DNA of 38,621 bases, from positions 1 through 38,621 of the forward strand of contig QZED01000017.1 of NCBI GenBank assembly GCA_009917405.1, read 5' to 3'. The notes beneath the pieces were generated by a model. The model did not search any database. It worked only from the letters and a program-made list of their open reading frames with translations, and was not told where the DNA came from. The stretch comes from a bacterium c-19. Its GTDB lineage: Bacteria; Bacillota_I; Bacilli_A; Erysipelotrichales; Erysipelotrichaceae. This document shows positions 32,191 to 38,621 of the stretch, piece by piece (the stretch's first letter is position 1; every line of letters begins with the position of its first letter). The position numbers were made by a program, and so were the translations under genes.

Positions 32191-32928
32191 TTATTTTATT
32201 ACGGTAGTTGTAAAATCCTTTGAGATATTCAAGCCTTCAAAAATCCAGCGAATCGTTATCGGATAACTCCCCGAAGCAATTTTATCCGTATTCAGCTTAA
32301 AGGTAGTTACCGCATTAACAATCGTTCCGTTGACAGACTGCTTTGTATCCTGATAAGAAACAGAAAAAGGGATGTTGCTGCCGTTCGTAAATTTAATACG
32401 CGGAACATTGACAGGATTTTGTTTATCATAAGAATATTTTAATTTTAACAATAATCCGTCTGATACAGGTTCACTGTCCATCGAAATATCCATCACATAG
32501 CTGATAAAGACATTGACATCTTTACTGATTGTCGTATTTTCATCGAATTCTGCCTGTAACGTAAACTTACAGTTCCCGGCAGGAAATTGATAGACGCTCT
32601 GTGCCATCACAAAAGAAGATAAATCCTTCATTTCCCCGCCGATTTGTTTTCCGTCCTGATATAACTTCACGCTTTTTAATTCGTGATGATTACGATTGAT
32701 CGACCAGTTTAAATACACACTTGCATCATTTCCATATGTTCCCGTAAAATCAGTGATAACCGCTGCTGTTTCAATCGGTAGATCAGGCTCAGGCGGCTGA
32801 ATCGGATCCTTATTCTCGCTTTTTTGTATCAGCATATATCCGCCGAAGCTGAGACTGACGATCAATAAAACTGTAAGCAGTCCGACAAACATTGCATTTT
32901 TACGAATATAAGTAATCAAGGCAGACAT
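32191..32928 (-). CDS. Membrane-anchored extracellular protein, beta-rich, unknown function
   Basis: 245 residues. Short N-terminal cytoplasmic piece (TYIRKNAM), one membrane helix (about 13-34, VGLLTVLLIVSLSFGGYMLI), Pro-rich stalk (PIQPPEPDLPIE), then about 190 residues of Thr/Ser/Asn-rich beta-type sequence with fibronectin-like or Ig-like spacing. The ATG at 32928 has GGAGG only 1 base upstream, so the TTG at 32919 (spacing 10) may be the true start. A TATAAT at 32947-32952 can serve as -10. First gene of a pair with the coiled-coil protein. Confidence 0.75.
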   Translation of the reverse strand: MSALITYIRKNAMFVGLLTVLLIVSLSFGGYMLIQKSENKDPIQPPEPDLPIETAAVITDFTGTYGNDASVYLNWSINRNHHELKSVKLYQDGKQIGGEMKDLSSFVMAQSVYQFPAGNCKFTLQAEFDENTTISKDVNVFISYVMDISMDSEPVSDGLLLKLKYSYDKQNPVNVPRIKFTNGSNIPFSVSYQDTKQSVNGTIVNAVTTFKLNTDKIASGSYPITIRWIFEGLNISKDFTTTVIK

Positions 32929-33126
32929 TCCTCCTTACTTATAAGTATTATACAATGGTTTATGCAGTTTTGCCATAGTTTCACAGCGCTTTATGGATAT
33001 TTTCACAATTCATATTTGTTCAGATAAATTTCAACTGTATATTACAGTCTCACCTTTATCCTTTCTTAACCGCTGTTTCTGTCAATCGAAGCCTTTCTAT
33101 TCGCAGTTAAATAGGAAAAATAAGCA

Positions 33127-33152
33127 TAAAAAAGCATCGTCTGTGACGATGC
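33127..33152 (-). terminator. metNIQ terminator
   Basis: GCATCGTC-ACA-GACGATGC followed by six T on the minus strand, 8 bases after metQ. Confidence 0.88.
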
Positions 33153-33159
33153 CGTTTGC

Positions 33160-34002
33160 TTATTGTGCCGGTACTACAACACCGGAGAAAGTTTCATTGA
33201 TATAATTTTGAATATCCTCACTCTTTAAAACCTCAACAAGTGCCTTTACTGCTTCATTATCCTTATTGGCTTCTGTAACCGCAACTACATTTGCGTAGGT
33301 TTTCGCAGCTTCATCATCCTTTTCCTCAGCACAGATCAGCTTATCGGTGATTTTCGCATCTAATGCATAATTACCGTTTACAACAGCGAATTTCACATCA
33401 GCCAATTTGTTAGGAATTTGTGCCGCTTCCATTTCAAACAGCTCAATATCCTTTGCCTTTGATTCAATATCCTTTACGGTAGCGTTGACACCGACACCTT
33501 CTTTTAACTTAATAATGCCGTATTTTTCAAGCAACAGTAATGCACGTGCTTCATTGGTCGCATCATTCGGTACGGCAATCTTATCACCGTCTGCTACATC
33601 ATCAGCTGAAATTTCCTTTTTGCCGTTTGGATTTTCTGCGTAAATACCGAGCGGCTCAAAGTGAATTGAACCGACACTGATTAAATAACCGTCCTTGCCG
33701 CTCTCATAGCCTGCATCCGCATTGTACTGATCCAAATACGGCTGATGCTGGAAATAATTCGCATCTAAGGAACCGTCGCTTGTCGAAGGATCCAACTGCT
33801 TCCAATCGGTAAATTCCACAACCTCTAATTCATAACCCTTTTCACTCATATACTTCTTTGCCTCATTTAGAATTACCGCATGCGGAGCGCTGGTTGCGCC
33901 GATTTTCAGTTTTTTGGAATCGCTCTCCTTATCGCTGCTGCCGCAGCCTGCCAAGCTTACACATACAAGCAGTGCCAATGCACCTGTCAATAATTTTTTC
34001 AT
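33160..34002 (-). CDS. metQ: Methionine ABC transporter substrate-binding lipoprotein
   Basis: 280 residues. Lipobox LAGC with Cys20, then the NlpA/MetQ domain: KLKIGATSAPHAVIL, VEFTDWKQLDP, LDANYFQHQPYLDQYN, VGSIHFEPLGIYA and IAVPNDATNEARALLLLEKYGII. It binds methionine (L- and sometimes D-) outside the membrane and hands it to MetI. AGGAGG is 9 bases before the ATG. Third gene of the metNIQ operon, 43 bases after metI. Confidence 0.94.
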   Translation of the reverse strand: MKKLLTGALALLVCVSLAGCGSSDKESDSKKLKIGATSAPHAVILNEAKKYMSEKGYELEVVEFTDWKQLDPSTSDGSLDANYFQHQPYLDQYNADAGYESGKDGYLISVGSIHFEPLGIYAENPNGKKEISADDVADGDKIAVPNDATNEARALLLLEKYGIIKLKEGVGVNATVKDIESKAKDIELFEMEAAQIPNKLADVKFAVVNGNYALDAKITDKLICAEEKDDEAAKTYANVVAVTEANKDNEAVKALVEVLKSEDIQNYINETFSGVVVPAQ

Positions 34003-34045
34003 TTTCTTTTCCTCCTAAAGTATGTTTTCTTTACTCATTGTCATT

Positions 34046-34723
34046 TTAATGCGATGTCTTTTTCACAATCACATCGCCGATTGTTTGAATCAGCGTAATC
34101 ATTACTAAGATAATGATTACCACTACATACGTTACATCATACATATTGCGATGATAGCCGTAACGAATCGCCATATCACCGAGTCCGCCGGCACCGATCG
34201 CTCCGGCAATCGCGGTCAAGCCGACCAATGAAATCAAAGTAATCGTTGTCGCTCTGGCAATACCGGGAATGCTCTCCCGCAGATAAACACGCACGATGAT
34301 CTGCATCGGTGAAAGCCCCATTGCCTGACTTGCCTCGATCACGCCCTGATCTACCTCTGCCAAGGCGCTTTCAATCTGTCTTGAGAAAAACGGTGTCGTT
34401 CCTACTACTAAGGACGGAAGCGCTCCGGCAACACCGATGGAAGTTCCCGTCAAGAAGCGGGTAACGCCGACCAACAACGTCATCAGGATAATAAAGGGAA
34501 TTGATCGAAACAGATTCACAAGCTTATCCAAAAGGAAGAATATGATACGATTCTCCATTATGCCGCCCTTGCGCGTAACAATCAATGTTACACCGAATAT
34601 AACCCCCAACACGAATGAAATCGCTCCCGGAATCAGCAGCATCTGTAATGTCTGCATAATACCTGCCGGAAACTCATCAGCCAATTCCACTACATTGGGA
34701 ATCCACTCTGATAACCAACTCAT
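34046..34723 (-). CDS. metI: Methionine ABC transporter permease
   Basis: 225 residues, five or six helices. The permease motif EVDQGVIEASQAMGLSPMQIIVRVYLRESIPGI contains the EAA loop that docks to MetN. TLISLVGLTAIAGAIGAGGLGDMAIRYGY is diagnostic for MetI. The ATG overlaps the metN stop by four bases; GGTGATTG is the ribosome site, inside metN. Confidence 0.95.
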   Translation of the reverse strand: MSWLSEWIPNVVELADEFPAGIMQTLQMLLIPGAISFVLGVIFGVTLIVTRKGGIMENRIIFFLLDKLVNLFRSIPFIILMTLLVGVTRFLTGTSIGVAGALPSLVVGTTPFFSRQIESALAEVDQGVIEASQAMGLSPMQIIVRVYLRESIPGIARATTITLISLVGLTAIAGAIGAGGLGDMAIRYGYHRNMYDVTYVVVIIILVMITLIQTIGDVIVKKTSH

Positions 34724-35751
34724 GACGCAATCACCTCAACTTCCACACCATTTGCCTTCGCATAGGCAACCGCATTTTTTATATCGCTTTCCTTACCGCC
34801 CAAAATGACGACAAGATCACCCAGCGGCGTATCATGAATGACTTCAACATTACCGTAAATAATGCTTGTATCCACCTGCATTTCTCTTGTCATATGCGAT
34901 AACAGTGCTTCCTTGGTATTACCAGCACCGTATTTCAAATGAACCAGCCACTGCCCTTTTGAGATCTGTGTGATGGGCGAATTATTTTCCACCATCTCAT
35001 AGATTTTAGACAAGCTTGATGTCGTACTGATGAAGTTCTTTGTCACCTGTGCTTTGGGATGCGCAAAGATATCAATAATATTACCTTCTTCGACGACTTC
35101 ACCGTCTTCCATCACCGCGACACGATTACAGATTTCCTTAATTACCGCCATCTCATGCGTTATAAGAACAATCGTTATTCCCAAACGCTGATTTACTTCC
35201 TTCAACAGCCGCAAAATCGAGCGCGTCGTCTGCGGGTCCAAGGCACTGGTCGCTTCATCGCAAAGCAATACCTTCGGATCATTCGCAAGTGCTCTGGCAA
35301 TCGCAACACGCTGCTTTTGCCCGCCTGACAGCTCGGAAGGGTACGCATCCTTTTTTTCGACCAGATCGACCAGCTTCAGTAAATCGGTTACTTTCGCCGC
35401 AATTTCCTGCTTGCTTAAGCCGCTGTCCTTCAGCGGAAAAGCAACATTTTGAAATACGGTTCGTGAGCGCATCAGATTGAAATGCTGAAAAATCATACCG
35501 ATTTTTTTTCTGATTTTGCGCAATTCCTTGTCATTCAGCTTACACATATTACTGCCGTCAACGATAATTTCACCTGAAGTCGGACGCTCCAATAAATTAA
35601 TACAGCGAATCAAGGTTGATTTACCGGCACCGCTGAAGCCGATCACACCGTAAATTTCACCGGAAGCGATATGCAGGCTGACATCCTTTACCGCATGTAC
35701 ATTTAATTTTTTTGTTTCAAATGTCTTAGACACATGTCTTAGCTCAATCAT
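34720..35751 (-). CDS. metN: Methionine ABC transporter ATP-binding protein with NIL domain
   Basis: 343 residues. Walker A GFSGAGKST, Q-loop MIFQHFNLM, signature LSGGQKQRVAIARAL, Walker B VLLCDEATSALD, His in LITHEM. The C-terminal 100 residues form the NIL (ACT-like) domain that binds methionine and shuts the transporter (trans-inhibition). The start at 35751 has AAAGGAG 7 bases upstream; the in-frame ATG at 35757 lies only one base after that site and is less likely. First gene of metNIQ behind a T-box leader. Confidence 0.95.
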   Translation of the reverse strand: MIELRHVSKTFETKKLNVHAVKDVSLHIASGEIYGVIGFSGAGKSTLIRCINLLERPTSGEIIVDGSNMCKLNDKELRKIRKKIGMIFQHFNLMRSRTVFQNVAFPLKDSGLSKQEIAAKVTDLLKLVDLVEKKDAYPSELSGGQKQRVAIARALANDPKVLLCDEATSALDPQTTRSILRLLKEVNQRLGITIVLITHEMAVIKEICNRVAVMEDGEVVEEGNIIDIFAHPKAQVTKNFISTTSSLSKIYEMVENNSPITQISKGQWLVHLKYGAGNTKEALLSHMTREMQVDTSIIYGNVEVIHDTPLGDLVVILGGKESDIKNAVAYAKANGVEVEVIAS

Positions 35752-35824
35752 TTGCATTCTCCTTTCCGATACACATTCGATTTGTTTTCCATTCCTTTAA
35801 ACTCTTCATCATAGCCTCCGTAAA

Positions 35825-36098
35825 ATAAAAGGCCTTCTCCCATAAGGACGAAGACCTGCTCGTGTACCACCTTAATTTATGAATTCCTCACGAAATTCAC
35901 CTCATCAGGTACGTCTGTAATCACAGAGATACCTCGGCGCTGTAACGGGCGCACACGTCATAGCCTCAGCACTGCCTCGACCATGATGACTCCAAGACCA
36001 TATTCAACAGGTACTTCCTTTATCCTTTTTCACCAAGCAAGGACTCTCTACAAAAGCGTTCGCTGCTTACTTATCTTTTCATTGTCAATTTTTATCTG
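35825..36098 (-). promoter_or_regulatory. T-box leader controlling metNIQ
   Basis: The minus-strand leader contains the T-box core AAGGTGGTACACG (35861-35878 region), in which the TGG can pair with the CCA end of an uncharged tRNA. It is followed by a terminator GGTCTTC...GAAGGCC with a T-rich tail (35825-35857). Upstream are stem I elements, including AGAGAGT and GGTG. A likely specifier codon is ATG at 35999-36001 in GAATATGG, fitting methionine and the genes downstream; this choice is inference. When tRNA-Met is uncharged the antiterminator forms and the importer is expressed. Confidence 0.85.
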
Positions 36099-36104
36099 TT
36101 CATA

Positions 36105-36133
36105 ATGATAGCGCATTTTTTTCATATCGTCAA
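36105..36133 (-). promoter_or_regulatory. Promoter of the metNIQ T-box leader
   Basis: Minus strand: TTGACG (36128-36133), 17-base spacer, TATCAT (36105-36110). Confidence 0.75.
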
Positions 36134-36243
36134 TATTTTTTTTGTTTTTTATTATTGCATTCTTAATTTAAGATACATCACTTCAACGTATATATCCGAA
36201 AAAACCTTTATCAATACATGATTCATATGAAAAAATCGATTGA

Positions 36244-36711
36244 TTATTTTCGTAATTGATATTTCAATCGATAGGTTTTCCCCTCACTGTCATCATCAAA
36301 ATACTCCGTATAGCTGAATGTCAGCGTTTTTGTGTTTGCCGCTACTATAAAAACCAAGCAGCCGCGCTTAGTCTCATTGGGTTTCAATGCATACGTATCG
36401 GGAAGCTGGTGTGCTACATCGAATTCCTCCTCCGGCTCAAAGGGCCCCTCATCATCGAAACGGATATAAAAATCTTCCTTGAACATCGTCAGGATTTCAT
36501 TCGTATGATTTTGAATTGTTACATGCAGACAAATAAACATGGCCTCCTCTGACACAACATATTGACGAAGCTTTTGGTTACATAATTCTATACTGCGCAG
36601 GGTACACGTAAAAAATTGTGTTTGAAAGGCGTTTTTCATTGCCGGATTGGGACAATAATCACTTGTTAATAAGATCTTATCCCCATCTTTTTCATGAGCG
36701 ATGATTTCCAT
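36244..36711 (-). CDS. DUF4352-like beta-sandwich protein without export signal
   Basis: 155 residues from the ATG at 36711, with GGAGGTG 6 bases upstream; the ATG at 36726 precedes that site. The central pattern (FICLHVTIQNHTNEILTMF, then DFYIRFDDEGP, LPDTYALKPNETKRGCLVFIV and LTFSY) fits the DUF4352 / Ig-like fold found in many secreted Firmicute proteins. Here there is no signal peptide, lipobox or membrane helix, so it should be cytoplasmic unless exported otherwise. Function unknown. It lies next to the shrunken amidohydrolase on the same strand, 59 bases downstream of it. Confidence 0.75.
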   Translation of the reverse strand: MEIIAHEKDGDKILLTSDYCPNPAMKNAFQTQFFTCTLRSIELCNQKLRQYVVSEEAMFICLHVTIQNHTNEILTMFKEDFYIRFDDEGPFEPEEEFDVAHQLPDTYALKPNETKRGCLVFIVAANTKTLTFSYTEYFDDDSEGKTYRLKYQLRK

Positions 36712-36770
36712 CTGCTTCACCTCCATATAGGTAGTATATGAAAGTCAAAAGATACTTTGTGTCGAAACAG

Positions 36771-37523
36771 CTAAATTATCGGATTAGGATAAAAGCGAAT
36801 GCCGTCCTTAATCACATGAATCAACTCATCGCCGTAAAAACGCCGCATGATCTGTGATAATTCATTTCCCGAAAATAACAGAACATTTGCTTTTCCGCCC
36901 TGCTTTAAAATACCGTAATCATCCAGTCCGAGCGCACGGGCGGGATATAAAGTGCAGGCAGCCAATATATGAGTGAGATCAGATATACCGTGCTGTTTTG
37001 TATACAGTTTTGCACAAAGCCATTGATCAAGACAAGGCTCGCTATGATAGCCGCAGCTGATACAAAAAGGTTTTCTGCTGTCGTAAAAATCATGCTTCAT
37101 TTTTAGCGGGCGGCATATTTCAACCTTTTTCTGATAAGGCTTTGTATGTACATCAATCATACTCGGATGGCACAGCTGTTCTTTGACTTCGCTCAATACC
37201 ATTTCATTATGAATCAACATCGTGCCGTGCCTCAACAGAGTTGCGCTTAAATTATGCAGCCGATACGGCGTATCACTTGTTTGCTGCTTCAGCACTTCGC
37301 TTCTGACATCAATATCGATAAAACCGGGCAGCGCTATATGATTTCTGCCTTCGATAATTCTTGTATCCTTATCGATAAACTCACTTCCCGTACCGCATCC
37401 GATTTTTAAAATTCGGTCATGATAAACAGCGATAAATGCGTGATGCTTTATCGTATTTCGCTTTGGATACATAGTATATACAGCCTCTAAATGCTGAATC
37501 AACACGGTTGCTTTCTTTTTCAT
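36771..37523 (-). CDS. Shrunken amidohydrolase-like protein lacking metal ligands
   Basis: 250 residues; catalytic relatives such as imidazolonepropionase have about 400. The N-terminal beta domain and the strand leading into the active site are present, but the metal motif PGFIDxHxH reads LPGFIDIDVRS, so both histidines are gone. The C-terminal end keeps the family pattern ILAACTLYPARALGLDDYGILKQGGKANVLLFS...VIKDGIRFYPN. Most of the central TIM barrel appears missing or replaced by a Cys-rich piece (CISCGYHSEPCLDQWLC). The frame is intact with a good ribosome site (GAGG, 6 bases before ATG 37523; upstream TTG less likely). Probably not an enzyme. Confidence 0.7.
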   Translation of the reverse strand: MKKKATVLIQHLEAVYTMYPKRNTIKHHAFIAVYHDRILKIGCGTGSEFIDKDTRIIEGRNHIALPGFIDIDVRSEVLKQQTSDTPYRLHNLSATLLRHGTMLIHNEMVLSEVKEQLCHPSMIDVHTKPYQKKVEICRPLKMKHDFYDSRKPFCISCGYHSEPCLDQWLCAKLYTKQHGISDLTHILAACTLYPARALGLDDYGILKQGGKANVLLFSGNELSQIMRRFYGDELIHVIKDGIRFYPNPII

Positions 37524-37652
37524 AATCATCCTCAAATCAGGCTATATTATAACCTGAATTATTAAAAAAAGCGAATAGAAATAAGATATAAATCAATTTT
37601 TAAGAAATAGATCACAAATAAAACAGCCTTCATAAAATAATCATGCACAGAC

Positions 37653-37682
37653 TTACAAGCACAGCAGCTTTTATGATATAAT
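37653..37682 (+). promoter_or_regulatory. Promoter of the alpha/beta hydrolase gene
   Basis: TTACAA, 18-base spacer, extended -10 TGATATAAT (TATAAT at 37677-37682). Confidence 0.7.
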
Positions 37683-37705
37683 GTGCAAAGAAAGGAGCTG
37701 ATTGA

Positions 37706-38536
37706 ATGCTGGAGAAATTGAAAGCATTGTTGAAGCCCAAGCATAATGAAACAAGCACAAGAAAAACCCCGGTGATTATCACCGTACACGGATACGGACG
37801 CAGAAGAAAACATGAAATGGATCATTTCGCTCTATGGGCAAAAAATGATCCGATCATGAAACAGTTTGAAGTCATTCAGTTTGATCTCTATGATCTATTT
37901 GATGAAACGGATTGTGATTGGCAGAAATGGGTCAGTCGTGCCAAACTCGTAATCAATGAACAGGAATTAGCGGAAAAGGACATTTATTTGATCGGCTTTT
38001 CCATGGGCGGTGTGATTGCTTCCTATTTAGCCGCTACCTCAAGCAGTGTAAAAAAGTTGATTTTGTTAGCGCCGGCTTTTCAATACATCAATGTCGATGC
38101 GATCACTTCGGTCATCACCAAAGGAGCTACTTCCATTTTCGGCGGAAGTGATTCAAGATCGCATGATTATGAGATTGAAATACCGAAACCATTTTATAAT
38201 GCCTTTACAAGTGTCATTAAAAATCTGAAAGCTTATATCAAAAGCGTAAATTGTCCGGTATTGCTACTGCACGGAGATGAGGATGAGGTCATCGGTGTAA
38301 AAAGCAGTATTTACGCATACGATCGTATTCCGCATGAAAATAAGAAGCTGATTATTCTGCATAACGGACACCATCGCTTATTGATGGATCAAACAGTCAG
38401 TCAAGAGGTTTATCGCATCATCACTTTATTTATTCATGATCAAATTGTCATCAACCAAGGCTTTCCCGAGGCTGAGGACATATTAAAGGTTTATGAACGA
38501 CAAAACAGAACGCAAAAGAAAACAAGTGACGCATAA
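37706..38536 (+). CDS. Alpha/beta hydrolase
   Basis: 276 residues, no signal peptide. VIITVHGYG forms the oxyanion-hole strand. The nucleophile elbow is GFSMGG (Ser in G-x-S-x-G), the acid is Asp in LLHGDEDEVI, and the histidine is in LHNGHHRLL, so the catalytic triad is complete. A carboxylesterase or lipase-like activity on small substrates is likely; the natural substrate is unknown. GGAG lies 9 bases before the ATG. Single-gene unit with own promoter and terminator. Confidence 0.88.
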   Translation: MLEKLKALLKPKHNETSTRKTPVIITVHGYGRRRKHEMDHFALWAKNDPIMKQFEVIQFDLYDLFDETDCDWQKWVSRAKLVINEQELAEKDIYLIGFSMGGVIASYLAATSSSVKKLILLAPAFQYINVDAITSVITKGATSIFGGSDSRSHDYEIEIPKPFYNAFTSVIKNLKAYIKSVNCPVLLLHGDEDEVIGVKSSIYAYDRIPHENKKLIILHNGHHRLLMDQTVSQEVYRIITLFIHDQIVINQGFPEAEDILKVYERQNRTQKKTSDA

Positions 38537-38549
38537 CACTTGTTTTTTT
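38521..38549 (+). terminator. Terminator of the hydrolase gene
   Basis: AACAAGTG...CACTTGTT and a T run; the hydrolase stop codon lies in the loop. The last 70 bases of the window hold nothing I recognise. Confidence 0.85.
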
Positions 38550-38621
38550 AGGATATCTAAATTATTGTAGGGATAAAAGTAGGCTATAAATTATCATAGG
38601 GTCAAGATGAAGGTGAGCTCT

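Noticed and set aside
36771-37523. Naming the gene hutI (imidazolonepropionase)
   Set aside because: The metal-binding histidines and much of the catalytic barrel are absent, so activity cannot be claimed.

Overview
The window looks like a chromosomal segment of a low-GC Firmicute (Bacillota). The evidence is a division gene pair ftsA-ftsZ, a PASTA kinase/phosphatase cluster joined to rlmN, rsgA, rpe and thiN, a T-box leader in front of metNIQ, strong AGGAGG ribosome binding sites and many intrinsic terminators. The overall style fits the Erysipelotrichia, but that is an inference from gene content that I could not test.

Layout: 1-3320 holds a large secreted surface protein (cut by the window edge), preceded by an ECF-type sigma factor that carries its own transmembrane tail. 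3479-7510 holds a peptidoglycan-binding protein and a four-gene operon (uracil permease, radical SAM/SPASM protein, GNAT, NUDIX). 7574-10147 is a calcium-type P-type ATPase. 10219-13132 is the ftsA-ftsZ operon with an extra unknown gene. 13228-16801 is a two-gene operon: a dockerin-bearing peptidoglycan glucosaminidase and a membrane-anchored beta-sandwich protein. 17074-17372 is rpmB. 17458-23195 is the operon rlmN-prpC-prkC-rsgA-rpe-thiN, with genes overlapping or closely packed. 23353-23970 is a six-tRNA cluster (Val, Thr, Tyr, Gln, Lys, Gly).

The most unusual part follows the last tRNA. From about 23971 to 26514 there is an AT-rich island whose right end repeats the last 11 bases of tRNA-Gly; a third, 10-base copy lies at 26909. 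Inside, one promoter is followed by a one-directional row of small single-gene units (a membrane protein, a 55-residue protein, a DUF7662-like protein, a DUF3781-like protein, a two-helix membrane protein, a PEBP-family protein and a broken mini membrane protein). Every unit ends in the near-palindrome AAATTACAATTT. The motif sits within a few bases of the stop codon before it and 15-19 bases before the next start codon. Seven copies are present, six of them identical. No recombinase is encoded here. The arrangement resembles a gene-cassette array (integron-like in logic, not in sequence) and I regard it as the best candidate for an undescribed system in this window.

To the right, 27144-31227 has a small gene with a promoter and a palindrome at its start site, then a heterodimeric ABC exporter with one degenerate ATP site. 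31235-32928 holds a coiled-coil protein and a membrane-anchored protein. 33127-36133 is the methionine importer metNIQ behind a T-box leader. 36244-37523 holds a DUF4352-like protein and a shrunken amidohydrolase without its metal ligands. 37653-38549 is an alpha/beta hydrolase with its own promoter and terminator.
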